Below are positions 16,177 to 24,034 of a DNA stretch of 41,854 nucleotides, piece after piece. Both the position numbers and the translations under genes were made by a program. The DNA is from Comamonadaceae bacterium (GTDB lineage Bacteria > Pseudomonadota > Gammaproteobacteria > Burkholderiales > Burkholderiaceae_C). Position 1 is the stretch's first letter, and every line of letters starts with the position of its first letter. Location: assembly GCA_947478935.1 (NCBI GenBank), contig CANJXV010000002.1, positions 1 to 41,854 on the forward strand, given 5' to 3'. The notes beneath the pieces were generated by a model. That model ran no database searches. It saw only the letters and a program-made list of their open reading frames with translations, and was not told the DNA's origin.

Positions 16177-17795
16177 GCCAGGCTTTGCTGCCGCGCACGG
16201 TGCGGGCATTACTAAAGGTGCAAACCGCAGAGCGGCCCGAGGCGGTGTATGCACTGGCGCTCGATACCGTTGACGCAAACGCGCAGAGCCGCAGTAGGGT
16301 GACCGACGCGGCGTCTCTCAAGCCGCGTCCGGGGGGCGAGGGCGCAATCCATCCACCCGCGACCATGCGCTTCGCCGCGCTTTCGCATTATTGCGGCCAG
16401 GTCGCGACGCTGTTCATTGGCCATGGTTTGCAGCCAGGCGACACGGTGTCGCTGGTCATGCCCAACGGCCTGAACACCTTGCGCTTGCTGCTGGGCGCCA
16501 TGCATGGTGGCTGGTGCGTCAACCCGGTCAATCTGCTTTCTAGCCCGGAGCAAATGCACTATGTGCTAGAGCACAGCGATTGCAAACTGGTGATTGCAAG
16601 CCCGGACTGGGCCGAGCGCGTGCAAGCAGTGTTGGCCAGCTTGACACGGCCCGTGGCCTTGCGGGTATGCAGTCCGGACATGGATGCCGATGACAGTTTG
16701 CTGGGGTCATTACAGCCTACGCCAACACCTGAACCCAAACCCGAAGCCATGGCTTTGCTGATGTACACCTCGGGCACCACTGGAGTGCCCAAAGGCGTAG
16801 TGCTCACGCAGTCCAATTTGGCAGCCAATGCCATGGCTATCAGTGCCGAACACCGCCTGGGTGCGCGCGACCGCGTGCTGGCTGTGCTGCCGCTCTACCA
16901 CATCAACGCCTTTGCGGTCACCATGCTGGCGCCGCTGGCCCATGGTGGCAGTTTGGCCATGCCGCCTAAGTTTTCGGCTGCGCGTTTTTGGCAGCAGGCG
17001 CTGCACGCGCAATGCACTTGGATTAACGTGGTGCCCACCATGATTTCTTATTTGCTCGAAGGCGCTGCGCCCGAGGCCGAAACCCTCAGCCAGATTCGCT
17101 TTTGCAGGAGTGCATCTGCGGCGTTGCCACCGGCGCATTTGCAGGCCTTTGAACTGCGCTTTGGTATCGGTGTGATCGAGACCATGGGCCTGACTGAAAC
17201 GGTAGCGCCTTCGTTTTCCAATCCGTATGAGCCCACGCTGCGCAAGCTCGGCTCGGTGGGGAAAGCTTCGGGCTGCGAGGCCTGCGTGATCGATGCCGAA
17301 CTGCGTTTAGTGTCCGATGGGACGACTGGCGAAATTGCCATCCGTGGCCCGCAAGTGATGCAGGGCTATTACAAAAATCCCGCAGCCACAAACGCCAGTT
17401 TCACGCCCGATGGTTGGCTGCGCACCGGTGACCTGGGCCACCGCGATACCGATGGTTTTTTCTTTATCACCGGGCGCATCAAAGAGCTGATCATCAAAGG
17501 CGGTGAGAACATCGCGCCGCGCGAGATCGACGAAGTGCTGCTGCGCCACTGCAGCGTGCTCGACGCCGCGGCTACTGGCATGCCCGATGCACATTACGGG
17601 CAAGAGATCATGGTCTGTATCGTGCTGCGCGAGGGCTGCGCTAGCGATGAAGCCTCTTTGCGCGCGTTTTGCCATGAGCATCTGGGGCGCTACAAAACAC
17701 CCAAGGTATTTCATTTTGTACAAGACCTACCGCGCGGCCCCTCGGGCAAAGTGCAGCGGCTCAAGTTGCTGGACTGGGTGGCTCAGGCGACCTGA
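16173..17795 (+). CDS. sauT: Sulfoacetate-CoA ligase, SauT-like (AMP-binding)
   Basis: 540-residue ANL-superfamily acyl-CoA synthetase that would activate sulfoacetate with ATP and CoA. The P-loop motif YTSGTTGVPKG is at about residues 198-208; GLTETVAPS, GWLRTGDLGHRDTDGFFFITGRIKELIIKGGENI and the C-terminal PSGKVQRL (with the A10 lysine) are all present, so it should be active. Residues about 37-64 (AQSRSRVTDAASLKPRPGGEGA and following) look like an insertion between the N-terminal segment and MRFAALS, and the DNA there carries an inverted repeat. The start overlaps sauS. The 3' end overlaps the convergent lysR gene by 13 bp. Substrate specificity is inferred from context. Confidence 0.75.
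   Translation: MSQALLPRTVRALLKVQTAERPEAVYALALDTVDANAQSRSRVTDAASLKPRPGGEGAIHPPATMRFAALSHYCGQVATLFIGHGLQPGDTVSLVMPNGLNTLRLLLGAMHGGWCVNPVNLLSSPEQMHYVLEHSDCKLVIASPDWAERVQAVLASLTRPVALRVCSPDMDADDSLLGSLQPTPTPEPKPEAMALLMYTSGTTGVPKGVVLTQSNLAANAMAISAEHRLGARDRVLAVLPLYHINAFAVTMLAPLAHGGSLAMPPKFSAARFWQQALHAQCTWINVVPTMISYLLEGAAPEAETLSQIRFCRSASAALPPAHLQAFELRFGIGVIETMGLTETVAPSFSNPYEPTLRKLGSVGKASGCEACVIDAELRLVSDGTTGEIAIRGPQVMQGYYKNPAATNASFTPDGWLRTGDLGHRDTDGFFFITGRIKELIIKGGENIAPREIDEVLLRHCSVLDAAATGMPDAHYGQEIMVCIVLREGCASDEASLRAFCHEHLGRYKTPKVFHFVQDLPRGPSGKVQRLKLLDWVAQAT
16305..16329. repeat. In-frame inverted repeat inside the ligase gene
   Basis: GACGCGGC (16305-16312) and its exact complement GCCGCGTC (16322-16329) flank a 9-base loop, followed by a G-rich stretch. 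The segment codes for the low-similarity insertion of the ligase. It may be a small palindromic element that inserted in frame. Confidence 0.5.
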
Positions 17796-18703
17796 GCTTT
17801 GAGTGCTTTGGCCGCGCCACTGCGCACTGCAGCGGTCAAGGCGTGCAGCAGGGCAGATTCGAGTTTCCAGCAGTGCCAGTACAAGGCTACCGGTAATCGC
17901 ACCTTGGGCGCTAAGTCGCGCAACTCGCCGCTTTTTAGCAGCGCTTTCACTTGCAGCAGCGGCACCACAGTCGCTCCCCAGCCTTGCAGCGCAGCACGTA
18001 CCCGGCCTTGGGCGCTGGGCAAAAAATTTTGTTGCAAGCCGGGGTTTTTCAGGCCGCAGGCTTTGCGCACAAAGCGGGTTTGCAAATCGTCTTTACGGTT
18101 AAAGGCCAGAAAGCGCATGTCTGCCAAGGCATGGGCGTTTAATCCTTTGGGGCAATGCGCGTCCGCGTAGTCGGGGCTGGCCACTGCTACATAGTCCATC
18201 ACCCCTAGTTGCATTACCTGGCAGCCGCGCAGCGGTTTGGCCAGCGCCGTGACACAGGCTTGCACCTGGCCTTCGCGAAGCCATTCGTGGGTGAAGTCTT
18301 GGTCATCGGTAATGATTTCTAGCGCCATGCCGTCTTGCACCAGTGTTTGCAAGGCTGGCAAAACCCAGGTGGCGATGCTATCGGCGTTAATGGCAATGGC
18401 AATGCGCTCTTGCCCTTGCGTGCTTTGCGCTTCACGCGGCGCCAGGGCTTGCAGGTCGCGGCCCAGATCGGCGCGCAAGAGGCGCAGTTGTAGTGCGTGC
18501 TTGAGTAAATAGCGACCAGCGGGGGTGGCCTTGAGTGGTCGCGTGCGCACGATCAGCACCGCACCGGCCTGCACTTCCAGGGTGCGCAGGCGTTGCGATA
18601 CCGCCGATTGGGTAATCGACAGGCGCTGCGCAGCGCGCTCAAAACTGCCTTCTTCCACGATAGCGGCCAGACATTCCAGAGCGTGCGGGTCAAAAATTTG
18701 CAT
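17783..18703 (-). CDS. LysR-family regulator, ArgP/IciA type
   Basis: 306-residue LysR-type regulator. The N-terminal winged helix (residues 1-60) reads FDPHALECLAAIVEEGSFERAAQRLSITQSAVSQRLRTLE, and the effector domain runs from about 95. The overall wording, including IAINADSIATWVLPAL and DYVAVASPDYA, fits the ArgP/IciA subfamily, whose members sense basic amino acids and control exporters or amino-acid enzymes. It is divergent from alanine dehydrogenase, with a LysR-type palindrome 12 bp before its own start, so it probably controls ald and itself. Its tail overlaps the convergent sauT gene by 13 bp. Confidence 0.88.
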   Translation of the reverse strand: MQIFDPHALECLAAIVEEGSFERAAQRLSITQSAVSQRLRTLEVQAGAVLIVRTRPLKATPAGRYLLKHALQLRLLRADLGRDLQALAPREAQSTQGQERIAIAINADSIATWVLPALQTLVQDGMALEIITDDQDFTHEWLREGQVQACVTALAKPLRGCQVMQLGVMDYVAVASPDYADAHCPKGLNAHALADMRFLAFNRKDDLQTRFVRKACGLKNPGLQQNFLPSAQGRVRAALQGWGATVVPLLQVKALLKSGELRDLAPKVRLPVALYWHCWKLESALLHALTAAVRSGAAKALKAQVA

Positions 18704-18714
18704 GGTTTTTAATT

Positions 18715-18729
18715 ATTAGCATAGCTAAT
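18715..18729. promoter_or_regulatory. LysR-type T-N11-A palindrome
   Basis: ATTAGC-ATA-GCTAAT is a perfect interrupted palindrome that satisfies the T-N11-A rule of LysR operators. It lies between the divergent lysR (start 18703) and ald (start 18815) genes, in an AT-rich stretch typical of a promoter. Assignment to the neighbouring regulator is an inference. Confidence 0.6.
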
Positions 18730-18814
18730 GAATATAGCTTAATTTTCATAAAACTGTTAATTAAGAACTGCCTGAAGCACACTCGTCTCCACTTCAATTT
18801 AGGGGAGAAAGCAC

Positions 18815-19930
18815 ATGCTTATCGGACTACCCCAAGAGATCAAAAACCATGAATACCGCGTCGGTCTTACGCCGTCCAGCGTGCGCGATTTGTGCGCCAA
18901 CGGGCATAGCGTGCTGGTGCAAACTGGCGCGGGTGCGGCCATCGGTTTGACCGATGCACAGTACCAGGCGGCCGGTGCCCAGATGGCCCTTGATGCTGCA
19001 AGCGTGTTCGCGCAGGCGGACATGGTCGTCAAGGTCAAAGAGCCGCAAGCGCAGGAATGCGCCATGCTGCGGCCTGGCCAAATTTTGTATACCTACCTGC
19101 ATCTGGCGCCGGACCCGGCGCAAACAGCGGCGCTCGTCAAGTCAGGCGCGGTGTGTATTGCCTACGAAACGATTACTGGCGCCAACGGGGGCCTGCCGCT
19201 GCTGGCGCCTATGAGCGAAGTGGCCGGGCGCATGGCGGTGCAAGCGGGTGCGGCGCACCTGGAAAAGTCTAAGGGCGGTATGGGCGTGTTACTGGGGGGC
19301 GTGCCCGGCGTACCTTCGGCGCACGTGGTGATTTTGGGCGCGGGCGTGGTGGGTACGCATGCGCTGCAAATGGCGGTGGGCATGGGCGCCCGCGTCACCG
19401 TGATCGACCGCAATGTCGATCGCCTGCGCCAGCTCGACCTGGTGTTTGGCAACCGCATCCACACCTTGTACAGCAGCGCGCAAAACCTGGAAGACGCGGT
19501 GCTCGATGCTGAACTGGTCATCGGCGGCGTGCTCATTGCCGGTGCGTCCGCGCCCAAGCTGGTGACGCGCGCCATGGTCGCGGCCATGAAAAAAGGCGCC
19601 GTGGTGGTCGATGTGGCCATCGACCAGGGCGGCTGTTTTGAAACCTCGCATGCCACCACGCATGCCGAACCTACCTATGTGGTCGATGGCGTGGTGCATT
19701 ACTGTGTGGCCAATATGCCCGGCGCGGTTGCGCGTACTTCCACCTTTGCATTGAACAATGCCACCATAGGCCCTGCACTGGCGATTGCCAACAAAGGCTG
19801 GAAACAGGCGCTGCGTGACGACGCCCACCTGCGCCAGGGTCTGAACGTGGCGCTGGGCCAGGTCACTTATGAAGCCGTAGCCCAAACCCTGGGCTACGCC
19901 TATGTACCGGCTGAAGGCGTCGTGGCTTAA
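18815..19930 (+). CDS. ald: Alanine dehydrogenase
   Basis: 371-residue NAD-dependent enzyme that interconverts L-alanine with pyruvate, ammonium and NADH. The N-terminus MLIGLPQEIKNHEYRVGLTP is diagnostic. The catalytic Lys75 (VVKVKEP) and His96 (YLHLAPD) occupy the expected positions, and the Rossmann motif VVILGAGVVGTHALQMAVGMGARV follows. Length equals the family norm. GGGGAGAA precedes the ATG. In taurine-degrading bacteria, Ald regenerates pyruvate for taurine:pyruvate aminotransferase and often sits near xsc; here that link is only suggestive, because no tpa is visible. The stop overlaps the convergent enoyl-CoA hydratase stop within TTAA. Confidence 0.95.
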   Translation: MLIGLPQEIKNHEYRVGLTPSSVRDLCANGHSVLVQTGAGAAIGLTDAQYQAAGAQMALDAASVFAQADMVVKVKEPQAQECAMLRPGQILYTYLHLAPDPAQTAALVKSGAVCIAYETITGANGGLPLLAPMSEVAGRMAVQAGAAHLEKSKGGMGVLLGGVPGVPSAHVVILGAGVVGTHALQMAVGMGARVTVIDRNVDRLRQLDLVFGNRIHTLYSSAQNLEDAVLDAELVIGGVLIAGASAPKLVTRAMVAAMKKGAVVVDVAIDQGGCFETSHATTHAEPTYVVDGVVHYCVANMPGAVARTSTFALNNATIGPALAIANKGWKQALRDDAHLRQGLNVALGQVTYEAVAQTLGYAYVPAEGVVA

Positions 19931-20685
19931 GCCTTGCGCTTGTTTAAAAACGCGCTAAAGCTCTCTTGCGCCGCTTCGCGAGCGGCCCCCTGGGACATGC
20001 GTTCGCCAGACACGGCGTAAGCCTCTGGCTGGGGTAGGTCGATTTGCTGGTAGTAGCCTTGCTTACCCATGGCTTTGGAGACGGCGCAGCCCCGGCTGGC
20101 GCGGCTGATTAAATCCAGCGTTGCGGCGTCCAATTGCGCGGCTGGCACCGCGCGGTTGATTAAGCCCCAGTCGGCGGCGGTGGCGGCGTCGATGGTGTCG
20201 CCGGTGAGTGCCATTTCCATCGCCCGCTTGCGCCCGATATTGCGCGCAACGGCCACCAGCGGCGTGTGGCAAAACAAGCTGGCCTTACCGCCGGGAATTG
20301 CAAAACCGGCAGTATCTGCCGCCAGCGCCAGGTCGCAAGTGGCCACCAGCTGGCAGCCCGCTGCGGTAGCCAACGCATGCACTTTGGCGATCACCGGCTG
20401 CGCCAGCGCTTGCACCGTGTTCATCATGGTGGTGCACAAATCGAACAAGGCGCGTAAATGGTCTAGGTCCTGCCCCGCCATGTCGGCAAAGCTATGGCCT
20501 GCCGAAAAAACCGGGCCATGGGCCGCCAAGATGAGGCCGCGCGCATCGCTTTCGCCCACAGCGCGCAGCGCATGCGTGATCTCGCGCATCATGTCGGCAG
20601 ACAAGGCATTGCGCTTATCGGGGCGGTTGAGCGTCAGGGTGGCAATCGGTGATTGCTGGTTGAGCAGGATATGGGCGTAGGACAT
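19927..20685 (-). CDS. Enoyl-CoA hydratase/isomerase family protein
   Basis: 252-residue crotonase-fold protein. It shows ATLTLNRPDKRNALSADMM near the N-terminus, AHGPVFSAGHSFADM as the first oxyanion-hole region, and LATAAGCQLVATCDLALAADTAGFAIPGGKASLFCHTP as the second. The usual second catalytic Glu is not evident, so hydratase activity is uncertain; the protein resembles the ECHDC3-type branch. The ATG at 20685 (MSYAHILLNQQ) is chosen, with GGAA just upstream; a longer in-frame reading would reach into the arsR promoter. Tail-to-tail with ald. No pathway can be named from the context. Confidence 0.85.
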   Translation of the reverse strand: MSYAHILLNQQSPIATLTLNRPDKRNALSADMMREITHALRAVGESDARGLILAAHGPVFSAGHSFADMAGQDLDHLRALFDLCTTMMNTVQALAQPVIAKVHALATAAGCQLVATCDLALAADTAGFAIPGGKASLFCHTPLVAVARNIGRKRAMEMALTGDTIDAATAADWGLINRAVPAAQLDAATLDLISRASRGCAVSKAMGKQGYYQQIDLPQPEAYAVSGERMSQGAAREAAQESFSAFLNKRKA

Positions 20686-20788
20686 AAGGTTCCGAGCAAA
20701 AAGTAGGGCGGCGCGCGCAGCCGCTTGCAATATAGCTGCACTGGGGCCGCGTGTCATGGCCTGGGCCCAGTGCACAGCGGCGTGTGCG

Positions 20789-20837
20789 TTGAAAGCTGTC
20801 ACGGTAAAGTCATATATTTCAACTATCATAGAAATAT
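20789..20837 (+). promoter_or_regulatory. arsR promoter with overlapping operator
   Basis: TTGAAA (20789-20794), an 18-bp spacer and TATATT (20813-20818) form a plausible sigma-70 promoter. An inverted repeat ATATTTC (20814-20820) / GAAATAT (20831-20837) with a 10-bp spacer covers the -10 box and runs into the arsR start codon at 20836. Repressor bound there would block RNA polymerase, matching autoregulation by ArsR. Confidence 0.6.
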
Positions 20838-21171
20838 GGAATCAGATGATGTAGTCCGCGCATTAGCCGCTTTAGCCCAGGCCTCGCGCCTGGATATTTT
20901 TCGTGCGTTGGTCCAAGCGGGCCCCGCCGGTTTAACGCCGGGCGAGCTGTCCACGCACCTGGATGTGGCAGGCAACACCTTGTCTTTTCACCTTAAAGAG
21001 TTAATGCATGCCGACCTGGTGTCGCAAGAGCGCGCCGGGCGCAACCTGATTTACCGGGCCCGCTTTGACCGCATGCAACAAGTGCTGTCCTATCTGAGCG
21101 ACAACTGTTGCCAAGGCGACGTCTGCGAAGTTGATTCCACTCGCGCCCCTGCCCTTTGTTCAACCCCCTAA
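20836..21171 (+). CDS. arsR: Arsenite-responsive repressor ArsR
   Basis: 111-residue ArsR/SmtB repressor that should leave its operator when it binds As(III). The winged helix spans about residues 5-80 (LAQASRLDIFRALVQAGPAGLTPGELSTHLDVAGNTLSFHLKEL). The alpha-3 ELCVCDL metal site of classical ArsR is absent. Instead three cysteines sit near the C-terminus (NCCQGDVC; C91, C92, C97), similar to the AfArsR-type arsenite site. The ATG at 20836 is chosen; an upstream in-frame start would translate through the promoter and operator. It is the first gene of arsR-arsC-aqpS. Confidence 0.88.
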   Translation: MESDDVVRALAALAQASRLDIFRALVQAGPAGLTPGELSTHLDVAGNTLSFHLKELMHADLVSQERAGRNLIYRARFDRMQQVLSYLSDNCCQGDVCEVDSTRAPALCSTP

Positions 21172-21183
21172 ACGCCCCTAGCT

Positions 21184-21687
21184 ATGTCCGACACCAAAGC
21201 CCTGAACGTTCTCTTTGTATGTACCCACAACTCGGCGCGCAGCATCCTGGCCGAGGCCTTGCTCAACCACCTGGGCCAGGGCCGCTTTGTGGCTTATTCG
21301 GCCGGCAGCAGTCCGCGCGCGCAACAGCAGCCCCATCCGCTGGCCCTGGAGACTTTGCGTAAAGCCGGTATTGCCACCGAGGGCCTGCACAGCAAAAGCT
21401 GGGATGTTTTTGCAGCCTCCGATGCGCCGCATATGGACTTGGTGATTACCGTGTGTGACAACGCCGCCGGGGAAGTCTGCCCTTATTGGCCGGGCCAACC
21501 CGCGACAGCGCATTGGGGCTACGCTGACCCGTCAGCAGGCGATGGCAGCGACGATGACAAGCGTGCCGCATTCACCCAGACGCTGTACCAAATACGCCGC
21601 CGCTTGGAGTTGTTTACCAATCTGCCTTTAGCCAGCCTGGGCAAGCTATCGATTCAAAACGAGGCGCGGCGCCTGGCGCAGCCATGA
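21184..21687 (+). CDS. arsC: Arsenate reductase ArsC (low-molecular-weight PTP fold)
   Basis: 167-residue arsenate reductase that turns As(V) into As(III). The P-loop CTHNSAR (Cys13 to Arg19, CX5R) is the PTP-type active site. Cys91 and Cys99 in VCDNAAGEVCPYWPG are the resolving pair, so recycling is probably by thioredoxin. HWGYADPSAGDG is the conserved Asp loop. The gene starts 12 bp after arsR and overlaps the aquaporin start as ATGA. Cytoplasmic. Confidence 0.93.
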   Translation: MSDTKALNVLFVCTHNSARSILAEALLNHLGQGRFVAYSAGSSPRAQQQPHPLALETLRKAGIATEGLHSKSWDVFAASDAPHMDLVITVCDNAAGEVCPYWPGQPATAHWGYADPSAGDGSDDDKRAAFTQTLYQIRRRLELFTNLPLASLGKLSIQNEARRLAQP

Positions 21688-22340
21688 AGCGATTCGCCCA
21701 CTACCTGGCTGAGTGCCTGGGCACTTGCGCGCTGCTGTGCGCCGTCATCGGCTCGGGCATCATGGCCGAACGCTTGGCGGGCGGCAATGTGGCAGTGGCT
21801 TTGCTGGCCAACACCTTTGCTACCGTGTTTGCCTTGTGGGTGTTGATTGAGACCTTGGGCCCGGTCAGTGGCGCACACTTCAACCCGGCGGTTTCCCTGG
21901 TCATGGTTTGGCGCCAAGCGCTACCGCGCCAGCGCTTAGTGGGTTATGTGCTGGCCCAGTTGATCGGCGCTGCAATGGGGGCCTGGCTGGCGCATGCCAT
22001 GTTTGAACTGCCGATATTGCAATGGTCCGCCAAAGTGCGCACCGGCCCTGCGCAGTGGCTGGCCGAGGCGGTGGCCACCGCCGGGCTGCTCCTGGTGATC
22101 CTGCGTGCGCCCGTGGGCAAAACGCCGGCTCTGGTGGCTTGCTATATCGGCGCCGCTTACTGGTTTACCGCCAGCACCTCGTTTGCCAATCCGGCCGCCG
22201 TGTTCGGGCGCATGATGAGCGACAGCTTTGCCGGGATTGCACCGCAAGATGCGCCGGGCTTTGTGCTGGCGCAGTTAGCCGGTGCGCTTGGTGGGGTCGT
22301 TTTGCATAAGCTGCTGGGTGAGGAGAAAACTAATCCTTGA
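21684..22340 (+). CDS. aqpS: Aquaglyceroporin-family channel, AqpS-like (arsenite exit)
   Basis: 218-residue MIP-family membrane protein with about six hydrophobic segments. Both half-helix motifs are present: SGAHFNPAVSLVM in the first half and SFANPAAVFGRMM in the second, the latter with the Arg of the selectivity filter. In Sinorhizobium meliloti, an ars-operon aquaporin lets arsenite made by ArsC run out of the cell down its gradient. The same arrangement here, coupled to arsC by an ATGA overlap and with no arsB/acr3 in the window, suggests the same job. A role in glycerol or other uncharged solutes cannot be excluded. Confidence 0.87.
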   Translation: MKRFAHYLAECLGTCALLCAVIGSGIMAERLAGGNVAVALLANTFATVFALWVLIETLGPVSGAHFNPAVSLVMVWRQALPRQRLVGYVLAQLIGAAMGAWLAHAMFELPILQWSAKVRTGPAQWLAEAVATAGLLLVILRAPVGKTPALVACYIGAAYWFTASTSFANPAAVFGRMMSDSFAGIAPQDAPGFVLAQLAGALGGVVLHKLLGEEKTNP

Positions 22341-22650
22341 ACGGGTAAGAGGAGCGGCCTAGGCTAGGCGGTTGTTTTGAATCGAGCTTCTGTGCAAAGT
22401 TTGCAGCCAGAGCCTGTGCGAGGCCTGGTACATGGTGTAGTTGAGCCCCTCAATCTGCGCAGCAGCGTGCATTTTGGCAAAGCCGTTGCGGGTGTTTATA
22501 AGTCTCGCGGTCTGCGCTTTGGGTGACAGATTGCGGGTTAACACCAGTCTTTGGCGCAGACTTTTAACCCTACAGTTCTGTATGCTGGGGCAGAACGCAG
22601 CGCTGCGCACTGCCTGCGCCCAAACTCCGTTTTAGTCGTCAAAAAATCCC
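22341..22650. other. Non-coding gap between aqpS and the DsbA-like gene
   Basis: 310 bp with no gene I can support. It includes a small palindrome GCCTAG-G-CTAGGC near 22357 and an 83-codon open frame on the minus strand (22359-22610) with no recognisable family and no ribosome-binding site. Nothing else stands out. Confidence 0.5.
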
Positions 22651-23955
22651 ATGTCTGCCCTCAAAAATACAGTTATCAAACACGTGGCCCGTGTGCTGAC
22701 CCACCCTGGCATGCGCCAATTGCAACGGGCGCGTGCCAGCCTGGTGCGCCGCATGAAGGGCGCATCGGCGCAAGTGCATTACTTCCACCAGACCGCTGAC
22801 CCATACAGCCACTTGTGCGTGCAATTGCTGGAGCGCTTGGGCCACCGCTATGACGTGGACTTGCTGCCTCACTTGGTTAGCCCCGCTGAAGATTCGGCCG
22901 CCCCTGATCGGGAGCGCTTGGGGCACTGGTCTTTGCGCGATGCGTCTCTGTTGGCAAGTGCCAACGGATTGGAGGCGCCGACATCGCAGCCCGATGTTGC
23001 TGCCGTGGCCGCTGCGGAGACAGCGCTAGCCGCCAGCTTGCAGGCCGGTCGCTTTGTAGTGGATGCAGCTGCCATTAGCCAAGCTTTGTGGAGTGGGCAA
23101 GCGCACCCAAAAAGCCAAGTGCAGGGCAACGTCCAGGCTGATGCGCAAGCCGCCAAAGCCACAGGTACCGCGCTGTGCAAACGATTAGGCCACTACCTAG
23201 GCGCCACTTTTTTTTATGGCGGCGAGTGGTATTGGGGCATAGACCGATTGCATTACCTAGAGCAGCGACTGCGCGACGAAGGCCTGTGCCGCGAGCCTGC
23301 TAGCCCGCTGCTAGTGCCCGTGCGTGACATCGCCTTAAATGGCGCGCCTGCGGTGCACGCCGTAAGCAAGCCCAAAGCGCAACTGCATTATTTTTGTTCG
23401 TTCCGCAGCCCCTACACCTATATCTCCTTGCCGCGTGTGCGCCAGTTGGCCGAGCATTACGGCGTGCAGTTGCAGATTAGGTTTGTGTTGCCCATGGTGA
23501 TGCGCGGGCTGGCCGTGCCGCGTGAGAAATCCACGTACATCGTCGCGGACGTGGCGCGTGAAGCGCAGCGCGTGGGCATGCGCTACGGCTTTTTGGTGGA
23601 CCCGGTGGGTAAGCCGGTGGAGCGCGGCTATGCGGTTTTGCACCAGGCTATGAAGGTCGGTTCGGGGCTGCAATTAGCGCAGTCGTTTTTGCAAGGCGTG
23701 TGGGCCGATGGAATAGATGCAGGTACCGACAGCGGGTTGTATGCCATTGCAGCCCGCGCCGGTTTAGACAAAGTTTTTGTGGACAAGGCCTTGAGCGATG
23801 ACAGTTGGCGCGCCGTGGCTGCAAGCAACCGGCTTGAGCTGTTAGACATGGACTTGTGGGGCGTGCCCAGTTTTCGCGTTAACGACCGGCCCGGTTACTG
23901 GGGCCAGGACCGGCTCTGGATGGTGGAACAGGACTTGATAGATTTAAAGGCTTGA
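22651..23955 (+). CDS. Tandem DsbA-fold / HCCA-isomerase-like protein
   Basis: 434-residue protein made of two related thioredoxin-fold domains. The first starts VHYFHQTADPYSHLCVQLLERL (about residue 42), and the second starts LHYFCSFRSPYTYISLPRVRQL (about 248). The second half resembles 2-hydroxychromene-2-carboxylate isomerase/GST-kappa proteins, keeping the S-P-Y turn, VLPMVMRGLAVP, and the C-terminal cis-Pro region LWGVPSFRVND. The first half has a D-P-Y variant and is more divergent. Neither has a CXXC pair at the active-site turn, so a thiol-disulfide oxidase is unlikely. No signal peptide is evident. The reaction is unknown; a glutathione-dependent isomerase is a guess from the family. 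Confidence 0.75.
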   Translation: MSALKNTVIKHVARVLTHPGMRQLQRARASLVRRMKGASAQVHYFHQTADPYSHLCVQLLERLGHRYDVDLLPHLVSPAEDSAAPDRERLGHWSLRDASLLASANGLEAPTSQPDVAAVAAAETALAASLQAGRFVVDAAAISQALWSGQAHPKSQVQGNVQADAQAAKATGTALCKRLGHYLGATFFYGGEWYWGIDRLHYLEQRLRDEGLCREPASPLLVPVRDIALNGAPAVHAVSKPKAQLHYFCSFRSPYTYISLPRVRQLAEHYGVQLQIRFVLPMVMRGLAVPREKSTYIVADVAREAQRVGMRYGFLVDPVGKPVERGYAVLHQAMKVGSGLQLAQSFLQGVWADGIDAGTDSGLYAIAARAGLDKVFVDKALSDDSWRAVAASNRLELLDMDLWGVPSFRVNDRPGYWGQDRLWMVEQDLIDLKA

Positions 23956-24034
23956 AGCTTCAAAATTCGCTTTCCAGCAAAAACGATCCAAGGCTTTTGC
24001 GCACACTTTGCGCGGCTCAAGGTGTTCGCAGAGG

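Noticed and set aside
22359..22610. 83-codon minus-strand open frame
   Set aside because: No ribosome-binding site, no recognisable domain and an isolated position; kept only as a remark on the gap.
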